Source of the DNA: Anarhynchus alexandrinus
Taxonomy: Eukaryota; Chordata; Aves; Charadriiformes; Charadriidae
Direction: 5' to 3'
Length of the DNA: 64,000 nucleotides
Assembly (NCBI GenBank): GCA_008711295.1
Contig: VUYV01000157.1
Span: forward strand, 1,453,484 to 1,517,483
The translations under genes and the position numbers were made by a program. Shown piece by piece: positions 1-11,626 of the stretch; position 1 is the first letter of the stretch, and each line of letters opens with the position of its first letter. The notes beneath the pieces are model-generated. The model worked only from the letters and a program-made list of their open reading frames with translations. It was not told the DNA's origin and did not search any database.

Positions 1-1335
1 TTTATTGGATTTCACACTCTAAGCAGAAAGCATAAAGAAAGAAAATGTATCTCCTGAAATATACAGAGCTCAAGAAGAGTAGCAGTCACATGGATAATTG
101 GTGCTGTTAATATGTATGCTACGGATCCTGCATTCTGCTCCTCTAGAAACTTTGAAAATAAAGCTAATTTTGGGCATTTGGGTGCATCGCTACCAGTGCA
201 TTCAGTTAAAAAATAATCATTTCCTCTTCTGTGCTGCCTCACTGGATGCCTGAATAAAAACCATTAATGTCCCCCCTCCTCCTCACAAGTCTAGACAACT
301 CATGCCTAAAGAGGAGGATAATCAGAGGAAAAGGACACTATTTCATAGTGGTACAGCGGAGAGAGATAAGTTACTTGTAATAAATCATTTTTAAATGCTC
401 CCCAAATATTTAAAGTTTCTAGTTGTAACTTTACTAGATATTACTAATAACTGCTTCTACTAGCCTTAAACTTTGAAGTCCATTATCGTTTAAAACACAT
501 TTACTCTTCTTGAAGAACTCAGCTTTTCACACGAGGCTGTTTCAGTCAATGTTCCTAATCTGCATCCAAGACAACTTCCTTGTCTATCTAAATTGCCTTT
601 TGAAGATCTGTTCTTCAGATTAACACAGAACCTCTCTGTGATACTTGCTTTTTCACTGGGGGAATAATACAGTTGCAGATATTCAGAAATTCAAAATACA
701 TAGGCCAAGAAAAATACTCCTGAAAGAATTCAGGTGCCAAATGTAACATGTGAAGGAAAAGGTATCTGAACACAGTTAAAATCTCCCAAGTATTTTTGGA
801 GAAAGATATGGAGAAGAAAAAGTAGAATGAAACAAAACTTTGTGCTCCTGGTACGAATGTTTTATTCTTATCAACATTTCCTTATTCAAGAGAAATGAGC
901 AGCATATTGATTCATAGAGTCTGACTAACACCCAAAAACCTCTTGTAAGAAGTGTGCCTTCATTTATATTTCCCCAGATAATGAGAGAAAGAACAGTACA
1001 GGCTGTTTCTGAAGGCACATGCACTAAGAAAGGAGATTTAATACAACAAGGTAAGAGTCAGCAGTCCTTATCAGCAAGATCTAAAGAGAACACAAAACCA
1101 AAGTGAGAAGACTTAGGTCAGTCTCACCCTCACCTAGACCATCACTTTAGAGAGTAATTTTAGACAATTGTCTCATGTTCCTCTTCCATACAATTTCTGC
1201 TGTTTTGCCATTGATGAACTTTTATCTCTGGCACTTGTTCAACCACGCTGCAAGAATTAATACCATTTTTAATTATCTGTTTTTTCACCACATACTTACA
1301 TTTCTTTTTCTGCAATTTTAAATGCACTTCTGCAA
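1..1335. other. AT-rich stretch, no gene seen
   Basis: I see no repeat family, splice-bounded open frame or RNA gene here. The few open frames are short and rich in Phe, Leu, Ser and Cys, as expected from chance frames in AT-rich DNA. Confidence 0.5.
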
Positions 1336-1425
1336 CAACCTGGTGGACTTGGCAGTGTTAGGTTTACAGTTGGAGCCAATGATCTTAAGGGTCTCTTCCA
1401 ACCTAAACGATTCCATGGTTCAATG
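1336..1425 (+). mobile_element. CR1 LINE 3' end fragment
   Basis: The segment has the order found at the 3' end of avian CR1: a 'tggtggacttggcagtgtta' block, then 'ggttta..gttgga', 'gatcttaagggtctcttcca' and 'acctaaacgatt'. The terminal octamer repeat is degraded (attccatggttcaatg), which points to an older copy. Only about 90 bp remain, so it is a severely 5'-truncated insertion with no coding capacity. It belongs to the same 3'-end type as the copy at 52406-53199. Confidence 0.85.
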
Positions 1426-1802
1426 AACCTCCTAATACTTATGAATATCTGGGCTGCGCATATATAACATCAGCAAAAACATTGCTGAAGCAAGTGATGT
1501 AACACAAACATTTGTAGTTTAATAGATGGTCCACAACTTTGAATTTGAAAGAGTTACCCTGACTTGCAATGTCTCTTAGAGGACTCCTGTAAACACCAGC
1601 AGGTGGCCTTTACGGCAATTACCTTTGATGCAGCTTGTTAACAAGCCATAACGCTTAAACCTCTTTTTCTACTTGCCCATTGAGTTTTAGAGGTGATGAA
1701 AAGTGTTACCTGAAGTTCAGAAACTCTTTGGGACAGAAATTCGATCATGTTATGTAACTGTAATACAAAAATAACATTTAGAGTATTGCTAAATAAATAG
1801 AC

Positions 1803-1864
1803 ATTATTATTATTATTAATACTTTCTGTTATGAACAATAATCATTATTTTTATTATTATTATA
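1803..1864. repeat. (ATT)n microsatellite, interrupted
   Basis: Two ATT-rich tracts, at about 1803-1820 and 1845-1864, are separated by a short non-repetitive spacer. This is an imperfect trinucleotide microsatellite. Confidence 0.85.
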
Positions 1865-2230
1865 AAAAGTTTCTGGGTGCTTATTCAATAAACTACCCCT
1901 TTTCTTGCTGTATCTTGGGGAAGTGAATTGAAAAGAACTTCACAACATGAAAAATTTTGCCTTTGATGTTCTCTTTTAGGTGATAATTATTTGTCCTCAT
2001 CAAGTTTCCCATTGTGACTGCTTCTCCTCTGCTGGTCTGTTGATTGTTTTCTACATTTGGGTTTTGTTTCTTGTTTTTAGAGATTTTAATTAGAGCTGAA
2101 AACATTTTTCTAAAACAATTTTATGTCCTGATAACTGACCTATCAAAAGTAGAATTTCTTCATGAGCATGTGACTTTCTTTTTAACATTACACTTTCAGG
2201 ACTACACTTTTCATTTAACTGTGCTTGATA

Positions 2231-2368
2231 GGTGTTCAAGGCCAGGCTGGACGTGGCCTTGGGCAACCTGGTCTAGTGGGATGTGTCCCTGCCTATGGCA
2301 GGGGGGTTGGAACCCGATGATCTTCAAGGTCCTTTCCAACCTAAACCATTCTATGATTCTATGATTCT
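2231..2368 (+). mobile_element. CR1 LINE 3' UTR fragment, second subfamily type
   Basis: The fragment contains the CR1 3' UTR blocks 'ggtgttcaaggccaggctgg', 'cttgggcaacctggtctagt', 'gtccctgcctatggcagggg' and 'aaggtcctttccaacctaaa'. It ends in two clean copies of the attctatg octamer. The 'gggcaacctggtctagtggg' block is absent from the copies at 1336 and 52406, so it comes from a different CR1 subfamily. It is about 138 bp, severely 5'-truncated and noncoding, but its intact octamer tail suggests it is younger than the 1336 fragment. Confidence 0.93.
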
Positions 2369-4251
2369 TTCCTGGCCTTCATCCATTTGGGTGGCATTGG
2401 GGGAAGTTGCTCACCCATTGTCTGTAGCCTGGCCGTTTACTCTGATAATCTCAATTTTCCCTCCAGTACAACTGAACACTGGCCATGGCCTTAATCTATC
2501 CTGTTCTCTTCCTGTTGCATACTACAGCTGTGGCTACCTAGCCACATATTGGTATATTCATATGTGTTTTGGATTTGCTATGGGGGTTTGTAAGATTTCT
2601 GGTGTGTGATTAAAATATTCTGTTATTTTTTCTGGTACAAACAGCTGGCTGCAATGTTAGAGGAAAGGACTTCGTGATTTCTTCTGCTCATGTCATCCTA
2701 TTCCAAATTAAATCGATCTAATTCAATGAGACTTTTAGTGAATATAAAGATTCAGAAACAGACAAACCAAAAACTTAGAGGGTCAGGATTTAAAGTCATA
2801 AATTGAATGCTGAGTGGATATTGCCCTAACAGCTGTGAGAAGGAAGGAGAGGGAAGGTCCAATAAAACATGAATTAAGATATTTCAGGCAGGCTTAAATG
2901 AAGGAATTCCATTTGAAAAATATGTATGTAGTAAAAAAATATGAAATCAGAATTTATTTGTTTACTGCTATGATATTTGGTAGGAGAATTACATGCATTC
3001 CCCTGCAAAAATATCAGCCATCCCACTTCCCTAATGCATATGCATTATGTTTCTTAAATAAACAACCATCTGATCCAACCATCTGAATGTGATTTAGCCC
3101 CAATAGACTTCCTAGGCACTCTGACACATATTTTCTGTTATGTTTGATAGAATTCAAGATGACTGTTCTTTTGGCAGTGACCTTTAATTTAAATGTGTCT
3201 ACCATAGTCATGCTGTTCTATAATCATTGTATCTCTCCAAGCTAACTAGGTATTCTTATTTCCATCTTTGAATAAAATGAGGTGAAAAAAAAAATAGTCT
3301 CTGAAATATTAACACGTCTCTTCATGTTTTTATCACCTGCAGTATTACTGCACTTTAATTACCAAGCTGAGAGCAATGGGATTTTGTCACATTAGGAGAG
3401 CAGCAGCTACATATTTAAGACAGAAGATAGAGAAAGAAACATAACTGGAAAATGTCACAACATATTTATCCTTTCTAATACTCCCCACAGACCAGGCTGA
3501 AACTTCCTTTTCTGGGGTGAACAGATTCTCAGAAAAAGGAATATTTTTTGTTTCTTCCCTTCTCCCCTCTTTTTCATTACACTAATAAACTTATCATTGC
3601 ATTATTACTTTTTCTACTTTTCAGAATGTATGTGCTTAAAGCTTCTGAGAGTCTGGAAATAATTTTTCCAATAATTCATTTACAGAAGTTGAATACCACT
3701 TCCAAGTCAAAGCAAATTGGTTCTCAAAATCACCACATATGAAGGGTAAAATTCTGGCCCCTGGAAAAGCTTTTATGAAGTTTGTTGGATCAATTTTACA
3801 CCATTAAAAGATCTAATTTCACAGAGCAGATGCTCAGTTGTTTCTGAAAATGATCCTAACTGTCACTTTTGAAAAGCTTGTTCTTAATATGCAGTATATT
3901 ATGAGGAATAAAAAAAAAAAGAGGACTGCAAACTCATTTTACAATGAATACACATTTCCACGAGCTTTTGGAAACCTATTATACTCTAAACCAAGCCAGG
4001 CCAATAGGTCTGATTTCCTGCTTGTGGCTCTGAATTCTTGCTGTGAAATATTTTAAGTTTATTGGGTTTGCTTGTTTCCACAAACTAACAGAATTTGTGA
4101 AACAGAATTGAATGGGATAAAGTTAATGCTTCTTTTTTTAAATTTTACTAGGATGAGAACAGGAACATGACATTCTGCCTTTTTTCTATTAGTGGTGATG
4201 ATCATAAAGCAACTAGTTTTTCAAGAAGAATTTACCTTCAGTCTAGGTTTA
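2369..4251. other. Stretch with no recognised gene
   Basis: I see no repeat family or reliable exon. A good acceptor-like tract ends at about 3624 and is followed by 38 open codons, but it has no donor or polyadenylation signal and was not accepted as a gene. An AT-rich block at about 3335-3420 with homeodomain-like TAATT cores resembles conserved noncoding DNA but is unproven. Confidence 0.4.
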
Positions 4252-4282
4252 AAACAAACAAACAAAACAAAAACAAAAAAAC
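4252..4282. repeat. (CAAA)n-type A-rich simple repeat
   Basis: An A-rich tract made of caaa, caaaa and caaaaa units ends in 'aaaaaaaccc'. It lies about 45 bp before the CR1 fragment at 4325. Confidence 0.8.
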
Positions 4283-4324
4283 CCGCAACAGATTACAAAA
4301 TCTGTTGATTTTAGAAGCGAATTG

Positions 4325-4478
4325 GGACTCTCTGGGCAACCTCTCTGGGCAACCTGTACCAGTGTTTGATCACCTTCATAGTAAAAAAGTGTTTTCTTAT
4401 TTCTTTTGCTGGACTCACTTTAATAAGTCCCTATTTTTCTTGTTCTGGGGAGTCCAGGATTAAACACAGTTCTGGATC
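4325..4478 (-). mobile_element. CR1 LINE fragment, internally deleted, with local duplication
   Basis: Read on the plus strand it is antisense CR1: 'ctctgggcaacctgtaccag', then 'atcaccttcatagtaaaaaa', corresponding to the C-terminal end of the reverse-transcriptase ORF. A second piece at about 4432-4478 resembles the upstream antisense block normally reading 'ctggggagcccaggactgga', so the intervening few hundred bases of CR1 appear deleted. The 'ctctgggcaacct' unit is duplicated in tandem at about 4330-4355. It is old and broken, with no coding capacity. Confidence 0.75.
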
Positions 4479-6473
4479 ATGCTTATACATTAAAATAAGG
4501 TATGTGGGCATGGAACCTGATTCCATTCCCCTGAACAGGAATGAGTTACTTAGCAGAAAATGTTACTTCAGACTGAAAATATGGGAGTAGGGAGGTCTTT
4601 GGAGATAGGATCATTGACTGATAGCAGTGAGGTTTGCAGCAAGAGTGTAGCTAGTAAGCATCTCCCTGACTTGGTGTCATAAATCACTGCATCCAGGATG
4701 GTAGAACTGATCCAGGCAAACTCTGGAGAGTGCAAGGCAAGACTAGGAGACTAAGGACAGGTATGACACTCAGCTATATTAAAATCATAGCATGGTACTT
4801 TTAGGATCAGGAATTTTGATGATCCCATTCTGGAGAATATTACTGAAGTTTTCATGAATGCTACCAAAAAGGAACAATTTGAATAATGTTTGTGTAGGAA
4901 GTGTTTCAGGAGGTATCTATGAGTCTGAGAGAATAATCATATAACACGCCTTATTGTAACACCCATGACTGATACTGATTTCTATTCCCAACTGCTGGAC
5001 CATGTTAGAGAAATAGAGTGCTGCATACTATGGTTTAACAATTCAACTTGGCAATACTTTTGAAGTAATAAGCATACTCATACAGAATAGAACTGAATTC
5101 CCGAAAGGCTTCAAGTTCACAAACCACCCTAGGAAATAGTATTATAAACTTCCCGTATCCCAACGGAATACAATTAAGGAGACAAAGAAAAGGCTGGCAG
5201 GGGAATCATGTCTAACCAAGATCAGAAGCATGAACACAGAGTCAGCCCTGTTTTTTATCACCTGATTCAGGTCATTAGCCACACTATAGTACTGTCTCTT
5301 GCTGACCATAAACAACAGATGAACAGACTGCATTATCTAATGGCTTAATAGAATCTAAAGTTTTGTAATCTTATCTGAGAAACTGAAAAGTATCAATGTT
5401 GTAGGAAATCTTTATTTTAAAAAAGCCTTACATGAAAAAGGTTGAGTGACACTAGCTGCCTTCTCTATCATGGTTGTTTATCATATGTTATCTTAGAGCA
5501 AATGCAAAAGCTTTGATTCTCTGGTTTACAATATTAAAAAATCCTCCTGTGTCCTTTTCTCTTTCAGTAACACCTTCCTGCCTGCTTTTGGATGTCACAG
5601 GCAAGGACTTTGCCGATGGAGTGATTAAATGATGTGCAGTCTGTCCTTAGCAGTGAAGGTGATAATTACACAGAGAACAGCAACTAAGGAGTAAGGATGT
5701 TCCCCTGGAACAGGTCTCAGAATAAAAACATCAGATGTGTGCTGCTCTCAATAGCACTGGGCCTCTCTTCATTACTGCCCCATCACTCTTCTGAAATTGA
5801 TCTCATTTCATCCACTTTAATGAAGTTTAACAAAAAACGTCGCTGAAGAATTTCAATGTCGTCTTCTCTCTCAGTAGCTGACTTTCTCCAGAGCACTGAA
5901 AATTGCGCCTTCTGTTCAACAAAGTGTGCAAAGTGAAACAGCTACCAAAAGTCAAGTTCTAGAGTTTTCTTTTATTAACCAAAATGTTTAGAAAGAATTT
6001 TTTTTAAATGCATTCTCTTCTGTGAGACAAAATTTTTATTCCACTTCGTAATTCTAGGAATGTATCTCATACTGTATAATATGAAATAACATTTATGGCC
6101 CAGTCACATGCTTCATTGAGCATAGAATGTTTTATCTTTTCCTATGTTGATTATCTTTGCTCTAGGAGAGATAACGTTATTTGCATGTCAAAAAGGAAAA
6201 GCAAAGTTACTCTGGAGTGAGCTGTTTATTCTTTTATTTGAAGTTGCATTTTTGAGCCCTCTGTTTCAGAATGGGAGAAATACAATGCAAGAAAACCTCG
6301 AAATCTCACAGAAACATCCTCAGAAAGCTAGGAATTCTAAAAGAGTGTATGTTAAGTCAGAAAAGGGGAAGAGCCCCAAAGATTTGACTTGGTTTTCTCA
6401 AATGATGATGTTATCCTTAATGTGATCTACCTATTGTTTGCCTACTGACAAACTGCTAGTTTGGAAATTTCTT
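4479..6473. other. Stretch with no recognised gene
   Basis: I see no repeat family. A good pyrimidine tract and AG occur at 5561-5567, followed by about 92 nt to a possible donor (AAG then GTGATA), but all three frames contain stops, so at most it would be a noncoding exon. A segment at about 5800-5930 keeps several CpGs in otherwise CpG-poor DNA. Confidence 0.4.
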
Positions 6474-6518
6474 GCAGATAGAAACCCAAAAATTCTCGCA
6501 GATAGAAATCCAATATCT
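6474..6518. repeat. Short tandem duplication (about 21-24 bp unit)
   Basis: The unit starting 'gcagatagaaa.cc' occurs at 6474-6497 and again at 6498-6518, and 'tctgcaagaac' follows. In one frame it would encode a repeated ADRNP motif, but nothing else supports coding there. Confidence 0.75.
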
Positions 6519-7109
6519 GCAAGAACCACAGTCCAGTCTGCAGGGCAGAATATTACAAATTGTTCAATGCAGTACAAGTGCATCAATTCTCAAAGCAAAA
6601 TCACTTTAGTGGTTCCCAGTGATTATTCAGTTTATCTGCTACAGTACCATATGCTGGACAAACAACAATAACCAATGCATCTGTTAAATCATATGCCACT
6701 ACCTGCTATGTCTTTCCCACTCCTTATACAGAATGGATGCTATTATAAATAGTTGCTATTATTTGGTGTAATTGTAGCAGATCTCATATTTGTGTCACAA
6801 ATCTAAAACTGGATATGGAAATGCTAAAACTGGTGAAATATCTTTATTAGTTATCAAGCAAAATATAATAATACTACCCTACTTGTGTCCACATATTTTT
6901 ATACCATAAATGAAAAATACAAGAAATAGGAGTTAATGAGTAATTTCTGAACTCATAAACACTTGCTCATGAACTGAAGAACCATACAAACCATGCAAGC
7001 AAGCTACAGTTTCTCATGCATTCCTTTAGGAAACCTTATTTTTTTAACAACACTAATAGTAATTTTTTGAAGACAAAAAGAGAGAGAAGAAAAAAATCTT
7101 GCCAGTTCT

Positions 7110-7137
7110 TTCTTTTTTTTTTTTTTCTTTTTTGTTT
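7110..7137. repeat. Poly-T / T-rich tract
   Basis: A T run of about 15 is broken by single C and G bases and flanked by TTCTTTC and TTTTTTG blocks. Confidence 0.8.
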
Positions 7138-8147
7138 CCCCTTACTGTACTTAAAATCCTAGAAATAGGATAGGTGCTTTATAAAGATATAAGATACGAG
7201 TGTTCTTTTGAAAAGTATAAACAACTTTGTCAGCATGTTTAAATAGTTAAGAGAACAAGGATAAAATCCTAGAAAATCTTGTTTTATGTAAAAACTGGCT
7301 GGTGAGGGAAATTTTCAAAACCAAATGGTCTCACGCTGATTTTTCATTACATGTGTTGTAGAGAAAAAGAAAAAAGAAAAAAAGTAGAAGAGAGAAATGA
7401 AGGCCTCTTGTTCACAGTAAATCCAATCCATCCATTAGACATCTATCTCATAAAATATTTATAATCAGTTCTGTCTTGGGATCTTGAAGTTTGCTCTCTC
7501 CCAGTGATATTTGATAAGAGCTATTGTAGCATTTCAGCATTATCTCCAAGGATCAGTTTGGGATAGGAGTATTTGCACAAATACAGTTTAAGCATCTACA
7601 AATCATTTTACACCAGAAACCCACCACAGAATTGATATAGAACAGAACAAATGAACCTGAGTAAACACAGAAATACACATCAAGCATGATCTTCCCTCCC
7701 TGGCATTGCTGAATATTTGCTTTACTGTCTGGAATTATGGGGAGCACACTTCTCCCCTCCCACTGTAAAACTGTGCCCATGGGGGTTTGCAATAACTACA
7801 ACTACCTTTGAAAGAAAACCTGTTGCATTATTTTATAATACTAAAATCACTGTTTATGACAAAGAAATAGTGCATGTGTCTTACAGTCCCAGCAACAGCC
7901 ATGGGCAACAGCCCGGCAACCCAGTGCACAGTGCAGTTAAGTGCACTTCTCTGGGCACGTTAAAACTTTAGTCCCACTAGTAACAATAAATCACTGTTGA
8001 GACATGCAACAGCTAAACCAAAATTCAGCTAAGCTGTGACAAAAACTCACTGTACATGTACACACAGGAGACCTTGAGTTAGCTTGACTTTCTGATGGTA
8101 TTCTGGATTTAAATGGGAGCAGTTCCATCGTAAATGTTTCTGACTTT

Positions 8148-8179
8148 GGTCATTTAGTCTGTTGGTCATCTAGCCTGTT
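8148..8179. repeat. 16-bp tandem duplication
   Basis: ggtcatttagtctgtt is followed immediately by ggtcatctagcctgtt. The two copies differ only by T/C transitions, consistent with an old replication-slippage duplication. Confidence 0.8.
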
Positions 8180-9617
8180 ATTTCAGCAGACAAAAAATGA
8201 AGGAATATGCACACAAATGTATATTTGTTTTGATTGCAAAACTCAACAATGATAAGATTTATTATTACACAAATACTCTAAACTTCATCCTGGATTTGGG
8301 CTCCAAGTTTTTCAAATGAAACTGATAATCTTCATGGTATGTCTTAAATTGAAAGTCCTGGTTTAGCTTTACAAATATGATAACTGTAACAATTGGAGCA
8401 ACAAATTATATAATTGAAGTTGGTGAGTATGACCTGTGAAGAGCCAATCCAATGCAATTTTGTTATTAGTGAAATTTCTAGGTCATTTTTCTGAATTATC
8501 CGTCTGTCCTCGCCACTAGAGTGATTTTAACTTTAGTGGGAATCTAAAAAATCTTAGCATTCAAATTTTAGTTTTATGGCCTCAAAACGTTCTTTAGAAT
8601 CAAAGATATTCTATCCTGATAATTCCCTGACGTACGTTCAATTATTCTGAATATTCTTTATTTACAATTTTTGAGTAATTTTTTTCTGAAGACTTTAACC
8701 AACCGACAAAGTATGAGACATTATCCTTAATCAAGGAAAATGGTAAAAGCTTTAGAATGTCTCAGGCTCTCCACATTGGTCATGACAGAGTTTTATTGCT
8801 CCTTCAGATGTATCCTTTCCTAAATCCAAATGAGGAGATACAGGGTCCATTTCCAATTCTGACGCTAATACAAGAACCTTAATAGTCTGAAGAAATATTC
8901 CATAAAGCCACAGCACAGCTATATTTAAGCAAAGACATTCCTAGCTGCTTTGAAACCCTCTCTACCTCATAACACAACTCACATTTCCAGGCAGCGTTAT
9001 TCCCTTTTCCAACTTAAAGTGACATCCTCCGAGGGCTGTGTTAGAAAGCAGCAGCAGAAGCAAACGTCATTATGAGAGAAACCTTGCCCTGAATTGGGTT
9101 GACACCATCTGAAGCCGGCAGCAGGCAGGCAGTCCCACACGCTTAGGTGAAAGTCCCAGCTTTTGCTCATTCCTGAAGTATAGGCAGCTGGATAAACCGA
9201 AGCAGTCCAAGCCATAAATACACATTTTGAAAATGAAACAGTAGGAGTGTCTCAGATAACTAGGACAGAATCAATCTTTCTTCATGCTATTCCTGATGTT
9301 CTAATATGATTTATATCCCACTTTTAGGTTTCAGAAAGCTCTTTATGAAAAATGTTTGTCAGACATAGCAGTCCTTGGTAGGCTCTGAGTGGTTTCCGTC
9401 TTTTGGCTTTGGCGCTGGAGTCTTCAGAGAGACACTCTTAACTGGGTCTTAGTCCAGAAGGCATTTAAATTGCCTCCATGTCCTGGGATATTTTTGGAGC
9501 CACAGCTGAAAATAAACAAAATAGCCCTCCTTATTTCCCAACCTTTTCCACACACTGAACTATTGCTGAAGGATTCTGCAGGTGTTTACGCAGTAGAAAT
9601 TTGCAGATATCTTTCAG

Positions 9618-9668
9618 GATGAAGAAGAGCAAACTCAGGAGGACAGAACTGAATTTCTAAATGACCTG
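9618..9668 (+). CDS. Candidate 51-nt internal coding exon, gene unknown
   Basis: What is seen: AG at 9616-9617 precedes 51 nt, followed by CTG then GTGAGT at 9669-9674, a near-consensus 5' splice site. The 51 nt hold 17 whole codons (phase 0 at both ends) reading DEEEQTQEDRTEFLNDL. This polar, acidic composition is unlike the Phe/Leu/Cys-rich chance frames around it. The frame is stopped a few codons upstream (TAG) and downstream (TAA after 'CTG'), as expected if only the bounded segment is exon. A second possible donor (ACT then GTAAGT) lies at 9691. Weakness: the upstream pyrimidine tract is poor. I do not recognise the peptide. Its phase would be compatible with the candidate terminal exon at 36764, but linkage is pure inference. 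Confidence 0.27.
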
Positions 9669-9709
9669 GTGAGTTTACAGCACTGGAGACTGTAAGTAAA
9701 ATCTGTACT

Positions 9710-9723
9710 AAAAAAAAAAAAAA
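9710..9723. repeat. Poly-A run
   Basis: Fourteen consecutive A. No retrocopy body is recognisable upstream of it. Confidence 0.9.
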
Positions 9724-10086
9724 GTCCAATACCAACAGTACAGAAACAATGAATTATCTTTGATTTTAAAAACATCTGGGTTTTTTTATCTGAGTGGAAT
9801 AGTGATATTTTCCTCCTTAATAATCACCTGTCACACAGAAGATGTCAAAGAAAAGCTTAAAGAACTTTCATATAAAAAAAACCTGATTTCCTTCAGTCTG
9901 AACAGGTCTATCTTCAATGCTTTTGTTATTTTTGAACTAGCTGGCTGAGAGACAAAGACATTTTAACAGTTAGCTAAAAGCAAAAAAAAAAAAAGTAAAC
10001 CAATCTACACACAAAAATACAGATATTAAAGAAGTTGAAAACAAATTTACTTATCACTGGTCTGAATTTCATTATTTTGATTGAGG

Positions 10087-10134
10087 CTTATGCTCAAGCA
10101 TAAGCATCCTTATGCTCAAGCATCCTTATGCTTG
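10087..10134. repeat. Direct repeats plus perfect hairpin
   Basis: cttatgctcaagcat occurs at 10087-10101 and 10109-10123, and a partial third copy (cttatgcttg) starts at 10125. Within the first copy, cttatgct (10087-10094) and agcataag (10097-10104) form a perfect 8-bp inverted repeat with a 2-base loop. The unit is therefore both tandem and self-complementary. Confidence 0.9.
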
Positions 10135-11590
10135 TCTGAGTCTAAAATTCATATTTGTGTTTAGAAGAAAGAAAATCCTGGAATTTCCTTGTTTTCTCCC
10201 CAAAAGTGGTTTTGAGCATTTTGAACTGTCTTTGACTAACATTTCCTTCTAGAAGACAATTTTATTGGCCCACCCTCCCCCTTTCAAAATCAACCTTCAA
10301 CTGAAAATCCATGTTACGTCAACAACCTTAAAACTGGGCTCTGGACTCTAATATCTTCACAATTTTGAGAATCAGAAGGCTGTGTCAGAATTAGAGGGCC
10401 TGTTTGGCCTATTTCTTAATATGAATTTATAAATTTAAATCTAGAAGAGATTTTTCACTGGACCAACTTAATAAAAAAAGTCCAATAAATAGAGCAGATT
10501 CACGAGTAGGTTAGCAAGAGGACAAGCAATGACATTGCAGTTTCTATTTTATTCTGTGGTTTTGCAAACATAAAATCCTTCTGCCATTCTTAATAGCATC
10601 AAGGAATAGGTTCAAATAATCTAGGATCTTTTTTTTTTTACATAGCCTACCACAATGCAGTAGTCCTCCGTTAAAATGTTGAGGTCACTAAAAACCACCC
10701 TTCTGTGGGATGTTCATTCCCCTTTGCATGTGTGTAAGAAGCAAACAAACAGGAATTTCAGTAAAAGAAAAGAGACCACAGTGTCAATGTGGTAAAGCAG
10801 AATAGCAAGGAGTCTCTGCAAACAATACATGAAAAATTACCCTTGAGGTCCCACACTGGTGTTCAGAAATCGCTCAGATCCAGCAATGCGCCGAGGTCTG
10901 CTTCACTGACCTATTTTGGACTGTGGAAGCAACCAACCCCTAGTTAAAGACAGGCCTGTGAGACACTGCGGTTCCTTCCGCAAACATTTTTTCATTTGCA
11001 TTATTTTGAACACCTCGGATATACTCCAACGTGAGCCTTAAAGGTAGAAATATTTAAGTGTGCATTTTTCATATGCAGTCTATTCCAGGTTCCAAGTTTT
11101 ATTGCTGTAACGTGTTTACAGAGACCTTTATCTGTCTCACAGATGGTGTCCAAGCCAGTGTTTCCATCTGCAAAACTTTTCTGAATCCTTTTAAGCTGTG
11201 ACAAATTAAAGCAATGTAAGATTTCAGTCTGTTAAGGTTATCATTCTCCAGAATGGGAAAATGAATATACTTTATTGTTTTTCTTTTTTTTTTTTAGCAT
11301 TCATTGGATTTTTAAAAAAAAAGTATGTTAAAATACACCCAAAGAGATTAACATAACACTGGGAAATCTGCCAGTTTCACTTTATTGTTTGCATTACAGT
11401 GGCACTTAAAAGCTTTATTGGCAATGCCTGTACTAGTAAATTAATCTGCACAGGGGTATGGGAACGGGCACTGCCACAGTCATTGCTACTATTACCTTGT
11501 TAACATGACTGTCACCTGGGGCAGCTACCGTTTGCACAGACAATTCCTGGGCACAGTTCAGAGGACAACACTGACCAAGTCAATCCCAAA
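10135..11590. other. Stretch with no recognised gene
   Basis: It holds AT-rich sequence with short T and A runs (about 10629-10640 and 11279-11322). A segment at about 10850-11035 keeps several CpGs. I see no repeat family or reliable exon. Confidence 0.4.
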
Positions 11591-11626
11591 AGGCGGTCTG
11601 AAGGCCCGCGGTTTCGAAAGGTAAGA
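11591..11626 (+). other. CpG-dense motif abutting a consensus splice donor
   Basis: Four CpGs fall within about 30 bp (aggcggtctgaaggcccgcg, then gtttcgaaag) in a window where CpG is rare. The block ends in AAAG at 11620 and is followed at 11621 by GTAAGA, a consensus 5' splice site. This could be the 3' edge of a small first exon of an unknown transcript. No TATA box or larger CpG island is visible, so the call is tentative. Confidence 0.25.

Larger units (their letters stand above)
6519..9617. other. Stretch with no recognised gene
   Basis: It holds low-complexity tracts only: a T-rich run at about 7110-7137, a purine-rich run at about 7361-7402, and a 16-bp tandem duplication at 8148-8179. 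I see no repeat family or convincing exon. Confidence 0.45.

Noticed and set aside
2044..2609. Overlapping plus-strand frames of about 106-108 codons
   Set aside because: They are translations through the CR1 3' UTR at 2231-2368, not genes.
3625..3742. Acceptor (ctacttttcag) followed by 38 open codons
   Set aside because: No donor before the stop and no polyadenylation signal after it; frames of this length are common here.
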